A stretch of DNA of 64,000 bases from Cognatundibacterium rugosum. Lineage in GTDB: Bacteria; Pseudomonadota; Gammaproteobacteria; Burkholderiales; Burkholderiaceae_D. The notes beneath the pieces were generated by a model. That model saw only the letters and a list, made by a program, of their open reading frames with translations. It had not been told where the DNA came from and ran no database searches. The stretch is taken from positions 175,658 through 239,657 of the forward strand of contig NZ_JACOGG010000006.1 of the NCBI RefSeq assembly GCF_014284365.1, given 5' to 3'. Each line of letters opens with the position of its first letter. The stretch's first letter is position 1. Both the position numbers and the translations under genes were made by a program. Below, in pieces: positions 26,639-34,846 of this stretch.

Positions 26639-28597
26639 TCAGGCTGCGCTGTTGGATGCGGCAGCCAGGTCTTCGCTGACACTGCCACCAAGATAGGCTT
26701 CAATCACTTTAGGATCGGCCTGTACCTGTGCGGGCTGCCCTTCCGCGATTTTCTGACCGAAATCCAATACCGTCACGGTATCGCAAATAGACATCACCAC
26801 ATCCATATGGTGTTCTATCAGGATGATGGTGATGCCGTGTTCGCGGATTTTGCGGATGATCGCCACCAACTCCTTGATATCGGGAGCAGTCAAACCTGCG
26901 GCTGGCTCATCCAGCAACAGCAATTGCGGGTTCAAACCCAATGCCCGCCCTATCTCCAGCAAACGCTGCTTACCATACGGCAGATTGCGCGCCTCTTCAT
27001 TGGCCAGATCAGACAAGCCAACAAAATGCAGAATGCTGGCAGCCCGTGCCCTTGCTGCATCTTCCTCGCGTCGATAGCGCGGCGTATGCAGCATCACATC
27101 CAGGATATTGCTACGGAATGTGTTATGCAGACCGACCAGCACATTCTCGGTGGCAGTCATCTCGCCGAACAGCTGCACATTCTGAAAAGTACGCGCTACA
27201 CCGCCGAGTGCAATTGCGGATGGGGTATTGCCAGAAATCGCTTTACCGGCAAATTCCACCACACCATCGGTCGGCTGATAAATCCCGGTCAGCACATTCA
27301 TCATGGTGCTTTTACCGGAACCATTCGGACCGATCAAGCCATGCACACTGCCTTTCGCAATCTGCAGGTCCACCTGATTCAATGCCTTGAGGCCGCCGAA
27401 CTGCATCAACACCTGACGAGCACTCAGCAAGACGCCGATGCGCTCCTCACTGGCCTGGGTGATGGCGAGTTTGTCATTGAGTTGCGTAGCGTCGTTATGC
27501 GCCAATAAATGACGTGGCCCCTTACCCAATATAGACTGCACAAAACCGACGATGCCATCCTGCAGGTAATACACCACGAACAGCGTCATCAGTCCGAAGA
27601 TAGTCAGACGCCAGTCGGTGATGTTTTCCAGCTTGTAGGAAAACGCTGCCATCCCGACAGTTGCCAGCACAGGCACCAGTACTTCCCGCAAAGTCTTACG
27701 CCCCTGCACCAGCAACCAGGCTGAACCCGCCACGCCAGCAACTGCAGCAACGGTCGCGATTTTGCGGAACAGATCAATATCCGCCAGCAGGGACGGTAAC
27801 ATCACCACAATAAAGGCACCCAGCAAAGAACCGATACGGCTCTTGCGGCCGCCCATAATGACCGCCAGCAGGAATAATATGGTCAGCTCAAAGTTATAGG
27901 TATTGGGGGAGATATACTCTTCAGAGCTCGCATACAAAGCCCCGGCCAGACCCGCCAGCGCTGCGCTGATCACAAAGGCATAGACCTTGTAGCGATATAC
28001 CGACACCCCCATACAATCAGAAGCAATCGGACTGTCACGCAAGGCTTGAAACGCACGCCCCAAATGCGAACGCAGGATACGATGCACCACGATCAGTGCC
28101 ACGACCATCAGGCCGGCAACCAGATAAAAATGCCCGACCTCTCCCAGCTTCTGCCCAAACAAAACCGGCTTGGCGACTTTGATACCCATCGGTCCTTCCG
28201 TCAGGAAGGTCATCTCATTAATCAGAATCTGGATGATGGTACCGAAAGCCAGCGTCACCATCGCCAAATACGGCCCGGTTACACGCAATGCGGGCAGTGC
28301 CAGCAAGGCGCCGAAGACAGCCGTCACCGCGATACTGGCTGGCAGCGCCAGCAACACCGGACAACCCAGCTTAAACACCAGCCCCCCCGTAGTGTAGGAA
28401 CCTATGCCAAACAGACCGGCATGACCCAGAGATACCTGACCGGTATAACCGACCACGATATCGAGTCCAAACAACAGGATGGCGTAAATCAGGATGGTTT
28501 CCGCCAAATGCAGGTAATAGGGATTGTGTACAAACACAGGGAAGAGTCCGAGCGCGGCCATTCCGGCCAGCCCCAACAGGAAGCTCTTGTTTCGCAT
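26639..28597 (-). CDS. livM-livG: Fused LivM permease and LivG ATPase of the branched-chain amino acid importer
   Basis: One 652-residue protein carries both a permease and an ATPase. Residues 1-295 are LivM: IVVGYTGQVSLGHAGLFGIG, then the EAA-type loop SDCMGVSVYRYKVYAFVISA and MGGRKSRIGSLLGAFIV. Residues 295-370 contain two or three additional hydrophobic segments not found in LivM. From about 385 comes LivG with Walker A GLIGPNGSGKST (about 418-429), the family-specific GGVARTFQNVQLF, a PYGKQRLLEIGRAL signature, and Walker B LLLLDEPAAGLT (about 554). The frame is uninterrupted and the ATG has a strong AAGGAG site. Nine bases separate it from livH. It pairs with LivF and LivH in the inner membrane. 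Confidence 0.92.
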   Translation of the reverse strand: MRNKSFLLGLAGMAALGLFPVFVHNPYYLHLAETILIYAILLFGLDIVVGYTGQVSLGHAGLFGIGSYTTGGLVFKLGCPVLLALPASIAVTAVFGALLALPALRVTGPYLAMVTLAFGTIIQILINEMTFLTEGPMGIKVAKPVLFGQKLGEVGHFYLVAGLMVVALIVVHRILRSHLGRAFQALRDSPIASDCMGVSVYRYKVYAFVISAALAGLAGALYASSEEYISPNTYNFELTILFLLAVIMGGRKSRIGSLLGAFIVVMLPSLLADIDLFRKIATVAAVAGVAGSAWLLVQGRKTLREVLVPVLATVGMAAFSYKLENITDWRLTIFGLMTLFVVYYLQDGIVGFVQSILGKGPRHLLAHNDATQLNDKLAITQASEERIGVLLSARQVLMQFGGLKALNQVDLQIAKGSVHGLIGPNGSGKSTMMNVLTGIYQPTDGVVEFAGKAISGNTPSAIALGGVARTFQNVQLFGEMTATENVLVGLHNTFRSNILDVMLHTPRYRREEDAARARAASILHFVGLSDLANEEARNLPYGKQRLLEIGRALGLNPQLLLLDEPAAGLTAPDIKELVAIIRKIREHGITIILIEHHMDVVMSICDTVTVLDFGQKIAEGQPAQVQADPKVIEAYLGGSVSEDLAAASNSAA

Positions 28598-28606
28598 GAT
28601 GGCTCC

Positions 28607-29497
28607 TTATACTTTTTTGATGGCTGCTTTACCGAATAAACCGGCAGGTTTCACCGCCAGTACCAGCAACAGCAACAGCAGGCCAGGCACTTCTTTGTAA
28701 CCGGTAGAGATATAAAATCCGGTGAGCGTTTCGGCAATGCCAAGTATCAGCCCCCCCACAATCGCACCGACACCGGAAGTCAGGCCTCCAATAATCGCCA
28801 CCGCAAATGCCTTCAACCCCAGTGCAGACCCCATGGTGGCGCCGGTCAGTGTCAATGGTGCGACCAGCACACCGGCAAACGCCGCAGTAGCAGATGACAA
28901 GGCATAGGAAAACGTAATCACCATGCTGGTGTTAATCCCCATCAGTCCGGCAGCGTCACGGTCGTTTGAAGTTGCCACTACGGCTTTGCCGTAGATGGAT
29001 TTGCGGTTGAACATTTCAACTGCCAGCATCATCGCCAGCGCGCCCAACACCACCACGACTTGCATCGCCTGTACATTGGCACCGAAAATCTGGAACGGCG
29101 CAGCTGACAAGGGCGAAGGGAAAGTCAGATCGTCTTTACCCCAGATATTTTCAGCGACATTTTTGAAGATAATCGCGAGCGCAATGGTGGACATAATCCA
29201 GCCAAATTCGGATTTGATTTTGATCGCAGGGCGGACACCTATCCACTCGACCACCATGCCTTGCAAAGCACCAAATACGATCACCAGCGGTATCATCAGC
29301 CAGTAATTCATATACGACCCGCCATGTATCTGACCAACCAGACTCAGCCCAACCAGCGCGCCCAGCATCAGCGATTCGCCCTGCCCAAAATTCAGTGTGC
29401 CGGAAGTGGCAAAAGTGAGCTGATAGCCGAAAGCGATGACTGCGTATATCATGCCCAGCGCGATACCGCTAAACACAAGTTGTAACAGGATTTCCAT
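28607..29497 (-). CDS. livH: Branched-chain amino acid ABC transporter, permease LivH
   Basis: Inner-membrane permease subunit, 296 residues, about eight membrane segments. LivH features are LQLVFSGIALGMIYAVIAFG at the N-terminus, TSGTLNFGQGESLMLGA, the loop ATSNDRDAAGLMGINTSMV that contacts the ATPase, and KAFAVAIIGGLTSGVGA near the end. The open frame extends 33 codons up to 29596, into a structured spacer; the ATG at 29497 gives the standard N-terminus though its ribosome site is weak. The 231-base gap to livK contains inverted repeats that may lower expression relative to the binding protein. Confidence 0.92.
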   Translation of the reverse strand: MEILLQLVFSGIALGMIYAVIAFGYQLTFATSGTLNFGQGESLMLGALVGLSLVGQIHGGSYMNYWLMIPLVIVFGALQGMVVEWIGVRPAIKIKSEFGWIMSTIALAIIFKNVAENIWGKDDLTFPSPLSAAPFQIFGANVQAMQVVVVLGALAMMLAVEMFNRKSIYGKAVVATSNDRDAAGLMGINTSMVITFSYALSSATAAFAGVLVAPLTLTGATMGSALGLKAFAVAIIGGLTSGVGAIVGGLILGIAETLTGFYISTGYKEVPGLLLLLLVLAVKPAGLFGKAAIKKV

Positions 29498-29592
29498 TTT
29501 CTGTACCCGACAGTAAATGAGGACAAGCGCGCCAGCATCCAGCTTTTGCCACAGTCTGAACAGTGGACAGGCTGCTGCGCCCTCGCCTCTCA

Positions 29593-29693
29593 ACATCTGT
29601 TGTCAGCCCAAAGCCATATCAGGTTCAGGCCGAAGCTGCACAACAGATGTGATGATGAGTCAGTACAGACCGCCGCCAACAATCAGCGGTCTG
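29593..29693 (-). other. Structured spacer between livK and livH
   Basis: Two stems on the transcript: a long hairpin with perfect 11-base arms ACATCTGTTGT (29593-29603) and ACAACAGATGT (29640-29650), with further pairing inside (GCAGC/GCTG), and a second stem CAGACCGC/GCGGTCTG (29666-29673, 29686-29693). No T run follows either. Likely roles are mRNA protection of the livK message or attenuation before livH. Confidence 0.5.
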
Positions 29694-29728
29694 CACCACA
29701 AGGAAAATACCAGGAAAAAACCAGCTGT

Positions 29729-30886
29729 TTATTTGGACTGAACGATGTGTCCGTTCTTAGCCTCACCCATGACCGGGATACCGGCTTTAATCGCTTCGTG
29801 ATCGTCGTGGGTAAATGGTTTGCTATAAGTCGTGACGACGCCCTCAACCTTTTCATTCAGGTTTTCCAAAGCCTCACGGACTTTTTCACCTTCTGTGGAG
29901 CCAGCCTGACGAATAGCTGCGGTCAACAGGTAGATCGAGTCATAGCCTTGCGCGGCAGAGACAGGAGAAGGAATGCGTTCAACTTTATAAGATTTTTGAT
30001 AGGCCTCAATGAATGCCTTACGTTTAGGCGTATTCGGGTCCTGGATAAAGGTCTGCGGCATCGTAGCGCCATCGCCGTTTTTGCCGGCGTTGTCGAGGAA
30101 GTTCCCCATAGACAGCGTCCAGCTGCCTATCATCGGTACTTTCCAGCCCAGCTTTTCCATACCGTTGGCGATTTGCGCCAGCTCAGGGCCTATGCCATAG
30201 GTCAGCACGGCTTGCGCGCCACCTTGCTTCGCCTTGAGCAACTGGGCCGTCATGTCCACATCCTTGATGTTGAACTTTTCGACTGCAACCGGCTTCACGC
30301 CTTTCACCGCCAGTGCTTTTTCCAGATCTTCGCGGCCCAGCTGTCCATAGTTGGTAGAATCTGCCAGAATCGCAACCTTGGTGAATTTGCGCTTGCCGAC
30401 TGCTTCTTCCACAATCATGGCCGATTGTATGGTGTCATTGGCTGCAGTGCGGAAGATATAGTTATCCTTGTGATCCGGTGGAAGAAATTGCTTAGTCACC
30501 ACGCTGCCGGTCGCTACATTATTCATCACAGGAATTTTGGCTTCCTGGTAAAAACGCTGCGCAGCGAGCGCCACACCAGTGTTGATATAGCCTACAGTAG
30601 CAACCACTTTTTCTTTGTTAATCAGCTCCTGCGCGACCTGCACACCGCGCTCATTTTTAGCTTCGTCATCACGTTCTACCAATTGAATCTGACGGCCCAG
30701 CACACCGCCTTTCGCATTGATCTCAGCCACAGCCAGTTTGACGCCATCACGCATAGATACACCCATAGGTGCTGAACCACCAGTGAATGGGCCAGATACA
30801 CCGATTTTGATCGGTTCAGCTGCCATACCGGCAGCAGACCAGCTAACTAAGGCAGCAGCAATCAGGGATTTCATTTTGTAGGACAT
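29729..30886 (-). CDS. livK: Branched-chain amino acid ABC transporter, substrate-binding protein
   Basis: Periplasmic binding protein (type I fold) of the importer, 385 residues. The signal peptide ends at AGMAA (about residue 22), and the mature protein starts EPIKIGVSGPFTGGSAPMG. Family features are DGVKLAVAEINAKGG, VVATVGYINTGVALA, ILADSTNYGQLG and GYDSIYLLTAAIRQAG. Members bind branched-chain or aromatic amino acids, or amides; the exact ligand is not clear. The ATG at 30886 has a GGAGA site; a TTG four codons earlier is less likely. First gene of the livKH(MG)F operon. Confidence 0.9.
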   Translation of the reverse strand: MSYKMKSLIAAALVSWSAAGMAAEPIKIGVSGPFTGGSAPMGVSMRDGVKLAVAEINAKGGVLGRQIQLVERDDEAKNERGVQVAQELINKEKVVATVGYINTGVALAAQRFYQEAKIPVMNNVATGSVVTKQFLPPDHKDNYIFRTAANDTIQSAMIVEEAVGKRKFTKVAILADSTNYGQLGREDLEKALAVKGVKPVAVEKFNIKDVDMTAQLLKAKQGGAQAVLTYGIGPELAQIANGMEKLGWKVPMIGSWTLSMGNFLDNAGKNGDGATMPQTFIQDPNTPKRKAFIEAYQKSYKVERIPSPVSAAQGYDSIYLLTAAIRQAGSTEGEKVREALENLNEKVEGVVTTYSKPFTHDDHEAIKAGIPVMGEAKNGHIVQSK

Positions 30887-31192
30887 GTCGGTCTCCAAAG
30901 TTTGGTGTTGTTTTACGACTTACCATTGCATTTTTCCCGCAAGCTCTTTTGGTTGGCTGTTCGATGAATATGCATTCACGACAAATTAACAGAAATCTTC
31001 ATGTCGCATTGCAACAAGATCTACTTAAGTGAAACTACGCACATAGTTAAAAACCAGCCTTTCACACCTTAGGCGAACATACAAGCACGAGCAGTTTCGG
31101 CTTGACTATCTGCTTTTTTCTGTCTGCTTCCGGCTTAGATCCAATTCGTCTTTGCTCAGTGCTTTGGCGCTATCACGACAAATAAAACTACA
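30887..31192. other. Intergenic region upstream of livK
   Basis: About 300 bases with no open frame that looks real and no recognisable RNA. It must contain the livK promoter, but I cannot place -35 and -10 elements with confidence. Confidence 0.4.
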
Positions 31193-31229
31193 AAAAAATA
31201 AAAAACCCCGCCTGACAATGACGGGTTGG
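31193..31229 (-). terminator. Terminator at the end of the pil-aroKB-dgt-DUF4197 strand
   Basis: On the minus strand AACCCG...CGGGGTT arms are followed by TTTTTTATTTTTTTG, 35 bases after the DUF4197 stop. The stem is imperfect in its inner part. Confidence 0.75.
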
Positions 31230-31263
31230 GTACGCGAGACAGTTTGACTACAAGCAAAGTAAA

Positions 31264-31977
31264 CTACTTCAACAAGCTGAACACTTTACTGATCGCCTTA
31301 CTACCAGCTCCAAGTGGATCCTGACGTATCGCCTTCTCTTCTTCAGCAATCATCAAATACAAACCATCTAACGCTTTTTGTGTGACGTAGCCTTCGACCG
31401 TAGCCTCCTGATCAGAAACTGCACTCAGCTTTTGCACCTGCCCCATGACGCTATTGTATTTCGCCGACAATCCCGCTTTATCGGTAACACCTTTCACAAT
31501 TGGGCGGAATTGTTGCGCCAGCGGTGTGGCTGTTTTTTGCTTAAAAAAATCGGTCACCGAGGTTTCACCGCCGGTCAGAATGTTTTTCGCATCAGTCAGC
31601 GTCATCGATTTGACTGCGTTCACCAGCAAGGGTTTTGCCATAGGAACCGCGGCTTCAGCCGCACGGTTCATCGAAACCACGAGGTCATCTAACTGTTGGC
31701 CTTTACCTGTCATCTTCAATATTGGTCTGGCTTGTTCCAGCAAACCGGGCAATTGGATTTTGACCTTATCGTTATTCAGAAAACCGTTCTCCACACCCAG
31801 TTTAGCAACTGCGGCCACCGACCCCTTATCGAGAGCCGCTTTTAGTCCGGCACTTGCATCCTGATTGCTCAGATCGCTGAATGACAGTGCGCTGACGCTG
31901 AAACTGCCTGCCAGCAAGCTAGTCACAAATAAGGTTTTCACGGCTTTTTTTGTGTTGGCATTTGAAAATAAATTCAT
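31264..31977 (-). CDS. DUF4197 domain-containing secreted protein
   Basis: A 237-residue protein with a signal peptide (FVTSLLAGSFSVSA, cleavage at about residue 30) followed by a DUF4197 domain: SDLSNQDASAGLKAALDKG, then LPGLLEQARPILKMTGKG, VNAVKSMTLTDAKNILTGG and a C-terminal GLYLMIAEEEKAIRQDP. It is mostly helical and predicted periplasmic; family function is unknown. The ATG at 31977 has a CAGGAG site; the open frame extends to 32037, overlapping the dgt end. It follows dgt by 13 bases, last gene of the strand before the terminator. Confidence 0.85.
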   Translation of the reverse strand: MNLFSNANTKKAVKTLFVTSLLAGSFSVSALSFSDLSNQDASAGLKAALDKGSVAAVAKLGVENGFLNNDKVKIQLPGLLEQARPILKMTGKGQQLDDLVVSMNRAAEAAVPMAKPLLVNAVKSMTLTDAKNILTGGETSVTDFFKQKTATPLAQQFRPIVKGVTDKAGLSAKYNSVMGQVQKLSAVSDQEATVEGYVTQKALDGLYLMIAEEEKAIRQDPLGAGSKAISKVFSLLK

Positions 31978-31990
31978 AAGAACTCCTGCT

Positions 31991-33133
31991 TTAACTTTCA
32001 TGGATAGAGAATAAGCGACGATGTTCGCGCATCGCATAGCGATCGGTCATACCGGCAATATAATCAGCAATTTTTCTGGCCTGTGCCTGTGTATCATCTT
32101 GGCGTTGAGCCTGATAATCAGGCGGCAGCAAACCAGGTTCCTGCATCAAGGCATCAAACAATTCACGCACCACGCGCCGTGCTTTCGATGTCATGCGGTT
32201 CACCTGATAGTGGCGATACAAGTGCTGAAATAAAAATTGCTTCAACTCGCTGGCTTGCAAGTGTACCGCATCCGAGAATGCGATCAGTTTTGGAGCAGCT
32301 CTGACATCATCGATCGTCTTCGGCGCTGCGTCCAGAATACGCATCTGCGACGTGGAGATCAGATCCGTAATCAGCGTATTGATCATACGCCGTATCGTCT
32401 CAGATATGGCACGCCTTCCTTGAATTCCAGGATACATCGTTTCCACTATTCGACGATGCTGCGCATACAAACTAACTTGCATCATCTGCTGCTCACTCAA
32501 TAAGTTTGAGCGTATTCCATCATCAATATCGTGATTATTGTACGCAATCTCATCTGCCAAATTCGTCAATTGCGCTTCCAGAGAAGGCTGTGTTTTTTCG
32601 ATGAAGCGCAAACCCAGATTACCGAGTTGTTGTGCATTTATGAGCGAGCAATGCTTGAGTATGCCTTCGCGTGTTTCAAAGCACAAATTCAAGCCATTAA
32701 ATGCTGCATAACGCTCTTCCAATGCATCGACGATGCGTAAGCTCTGCAGATTGTGCTCGAAGCCCCCATAGTCCTGCATACAGGCATTTAAGGCATCCTG
32801 ACCCGCATGACCGAAAGGCGTATGACCCAGGTCATGCGCCAATGCAATGGCCTCAACCAGGTCTTCATTCAAGCGCAAATTACGCGCAATTGATCGACCG
32901 ATCTGAGCCACTTCCAGGCTATGCGTGAGGCGGGTGCGGAATAGATCCCCCTCGTGGTTCACAAAGACCTGGGTTTTATATTCCAGCCGGCGGAAAGCGG
33001 AACAATGAATAATGCGATCACGGTCACGCTGAAACTCACTGCGCGTGTCGGAACTTGGCTCAATAAAAAGCCGCCCTCGCGAATTCGCAGACTGGGCGGC
33101 ATAACTAGCTAAATGCGTGTCGGAAAACATCAT
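31991..33133 (-). CDS. dgt: Deoxyguanosinetriphosphate triphosphohydrolase-like protein
   Basis: HD-domain enzyme that splits dNTPs (dGTP in E. coli) to nucleoside and triphosphate, controlling nucleotide pools. 380 residues, as in the short dGTPase-like group. Metal-binding residues are in [14 protein letters not shown] (first H), [14 protein letters not shown] (HD pair) and [16 protein letters not shown] (last D). The N-terminal [23 protein letters not shown] is characteristic. Its ATG begins two bases after the aroKB stop, so translation is coupled. The aroB-dgt order recurs in betaproteobacteria. Preferred nucleotide is not known for this protein. Confidence 0.92.
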   Translation of the reverse strand: MMFSDTHLASYAAQSANSRGRLFIEPSSDTRSEFQRDRDRIIHCSAFRRLEYKTQVFVNHEGDLFRTRLTHSLEVAQIGRSIARNLRLNEDLVEAIALAHDLGHTPFGHAGQDALNACMQDYGGFEHNLQSLRIVDALEERYAAFNGLNLCFETREGILKHCSLINAQQLGNLGLRFIEKTQPSLEAQLTNLADEIAYNNHDIDDGIRSNLLSEQQMMQVSLYAQHRRIVETMYPGIQGRRAISETIRRMINTLITDLISTSQMRILDAAPKTIDDVRAAPKLIAFSDAVHLQASELKQFLFQHLYRHYQVNRMTSKARRVVRELFDALMQEPGLLPPDYQAQRQDDTQAQARKIADYIAGMTDRYAMREHRRLFSIHES

Positions 33134-33135
33134 CG

Positions 33136-34812
33136 TCAGGGCAGGATACTATGACTTAAAGTTTCTAATAATTTGTCCTTGGGTGCAGATGTAATATGAG
33201 TACTCCCAAGGGGCTTGAGCAGTATGAACTTGATCTGCCCTCCTTCATTTTTCTTATCCACTTCCATCAAATCCAGCCAGCGCTCTATACCCAGGTCCGG
33301 TGCGGTGACCGGCAAGCCTGCATCTTCCACCAATTGTTTAATCCTGGTGCGCGACACAAAATCCAGATAACCCAGACGACAGGATAAATCTGCTGCCATC
33401 ACCATACCGCAACCCACGGCCTCCCCGTGCAGCCAATTGCCATAGCCCATACCAGATTCAATCGCATGGCCAAAAGTGTGACCAAAGTTTAGTATGGCAC
33501 GCAGACCACCTTCGCGCTCATCCTGGCGCACAACCTCAGCCTTGATTTCACAGGAGCGTACTACGGCATAGGCGAGTGCAGCCGGATCTTTAGCTCGTAA
33601 TGCCTGGATATTTTTTTCTATCCAGGAAAAAAAATCCATATCAATAATGGCCCCGTGTTTAATCACTTCGGCCAGGCCGGCCGACAATTCTTTGTCAGGC
33701 AGGGTATTGAGTGTCGCGGTATCGGCCAGTACTGCCTGTGGCTGATAAAACGCGCCTATCATGTTCTTGCCCAAAGGATGATTAATACCCGTTTTACCGC
33801 CTACCGAAGAATCGACCTGCGACAGCAACGTAGTCGGTATCTGCACGAAAGGGATACCACGCATAAAAGCAGAAGCCGCGAAACCTGTCATATCACCGAT
33901 CACACCACCACCCAAAGCGATCAGGCAGGTTTTACGGTCACATTTTTGTTCCAGCAAATGATCAACAATCTGCATCAGGCTTGCCCAATGCTTATGCTCT
34001 TCTCCATCCGGCAATATCACGGCTGTGACAGTCTTACCGATACCCTGGAGCTGCTGCTGCAAAGCAGACAGATAGAGCGGTGCAACAACGGTATTCGTCA
34101 CGATCACCACGCGCTTTGCTTGTATCGCTTGCGTCAGAATAGTTGTGTCATCCAGCAGATGCTGGCCAATATAGATGGGGTAGCTGCGCTCCCCCAGATT
34201 GACATGTAAGGTTTGAATACCGGCATTGTTGCTCAAAGCAGAACTTATAGGGGATACGGAATTATTCATAGCTGTCGCCGTCAGTTGCGGCACATCGTGA
34301 CCGGGAGTGGGAAGTTTATCAAGGATATGTTGTACCAGATGCTGCACATTGGGTCGACCAGTTTCTATCACAACGTGGGCAATTTCCTGATACAGGGGAT
34401 GGCGCTGCGCTTCCAGTTCTTCCAATTTTTTGCGCGGATCCGCAGTACGCAATAAGGGTCGGTTCTTATCGTTACGGGTACGTTGCAAGATGCTGTGTAT
34501 GCTCGCCCGCAGATAAATTACGGTACCACGTTGCTCCAGCAAACGCCGGCTTTCGGGGTTCAGAATCGCGCCACCACCGGTAGCCAGGATGATATTGTCT
34601 TGCGCAGTCAGGTCACGGATGACATCAGCTTCACGCTGCCGAAAACTGGCTTCGCCTTCAATCTCAAAAATGACAGGAATCGAGACGCCAGTTCGCGCCT
34701 CGATTTCATGGTCTGAATCAATAAAGCGTTTATTGAGTTTTTTTGCCAGGGCCCGGCCGACTGTGGTCTTACCGGAGCCCATTAATCCTACTAAAAAGAT
34801 ATTATTTGACAC
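33136..34812 (-). CDS. aroKB: Bifunctional shikimate kinase / 3-dehydroquinate synthase
   Basis: A single 558-residue frame carries two enzymes of the shikimate pathway. Residues 1-168 are shikimate kinase: Walker [10 protein letters not shown] (9-17), the shikimate-binding D-x-D in [18 protein letters not shown] and ATGGGAI. A proline/serine-rich linker (168-199) leads to 3-dehydroquinate synthase (200-558): [10 protein letters not shown], the NAD motif [16 protein letters not shown], zinc ligands in GLAEVIKHG and [11 protein letters not shown]. Met182 in the linker may be the old aroB start. The start is GTG with a weak AAAG-rich site. It lies 34 bases after the Ig-repeat gene and couples to dgt. 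All catalytic residues look present. Confidence 0.93.
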   Translation of the reverse strand: MSNNIFLVGLMGSGKTTVGRALAKKLNKRFIDSDHEIEARTGVSIPVIFEIEGEASFRQREADVIRDLTAQDNIILATGGGAILNPESRRLLEQRGTVIYLRASIHSILQRTRNDKNRPLLRTADPRKKLEELEAQRHPLYQEIAHVVIETGRPNVQHLVQHILDKLPTPGHDVPQLTATAMNNSVSPISSALSNNAGIQTLHVNLGERSYPIYIGQHLLDDTTILTQAIQAKRVVIVTNTVVAPLYLSALQQQLQGIGKTVTAVILPDGEEHKHWASLMQIVDHLLEQKCDRKTCLIALGGGVIGDMTGFAASAFMRGIPFVQIPTTLLSQVDSSVGGKTGINHPLGKNMIGAFYQPQAVLADTATLNTLPDKELSAGLAEVIKHGAIIDMDFFSWIEKNIQALRAKDPAALAYAVVRSCEIKAEVVRQDEREGGLRAILNFGHTFGHAIESGMGYGNWLHGEAVGCGMVMAADLSCRLGYLDFVSRTRIKQLVEDAGLPVTAPDLGIERWLDLMEVDKKNEGGQIKFILLKPLGSTHITSAPKDKLLETLSHSILP

Positions 34813-34846
34813 AACTTTTCTTTAATAGCTAAACATAAACCATAGT

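Noticed and set aside
29546..30775. 409-residue plus-strand frame opposite livK
   Set aside because: It covers the livK coding region in antisense, has no known domain and no ribosome site; livK is clearly real.
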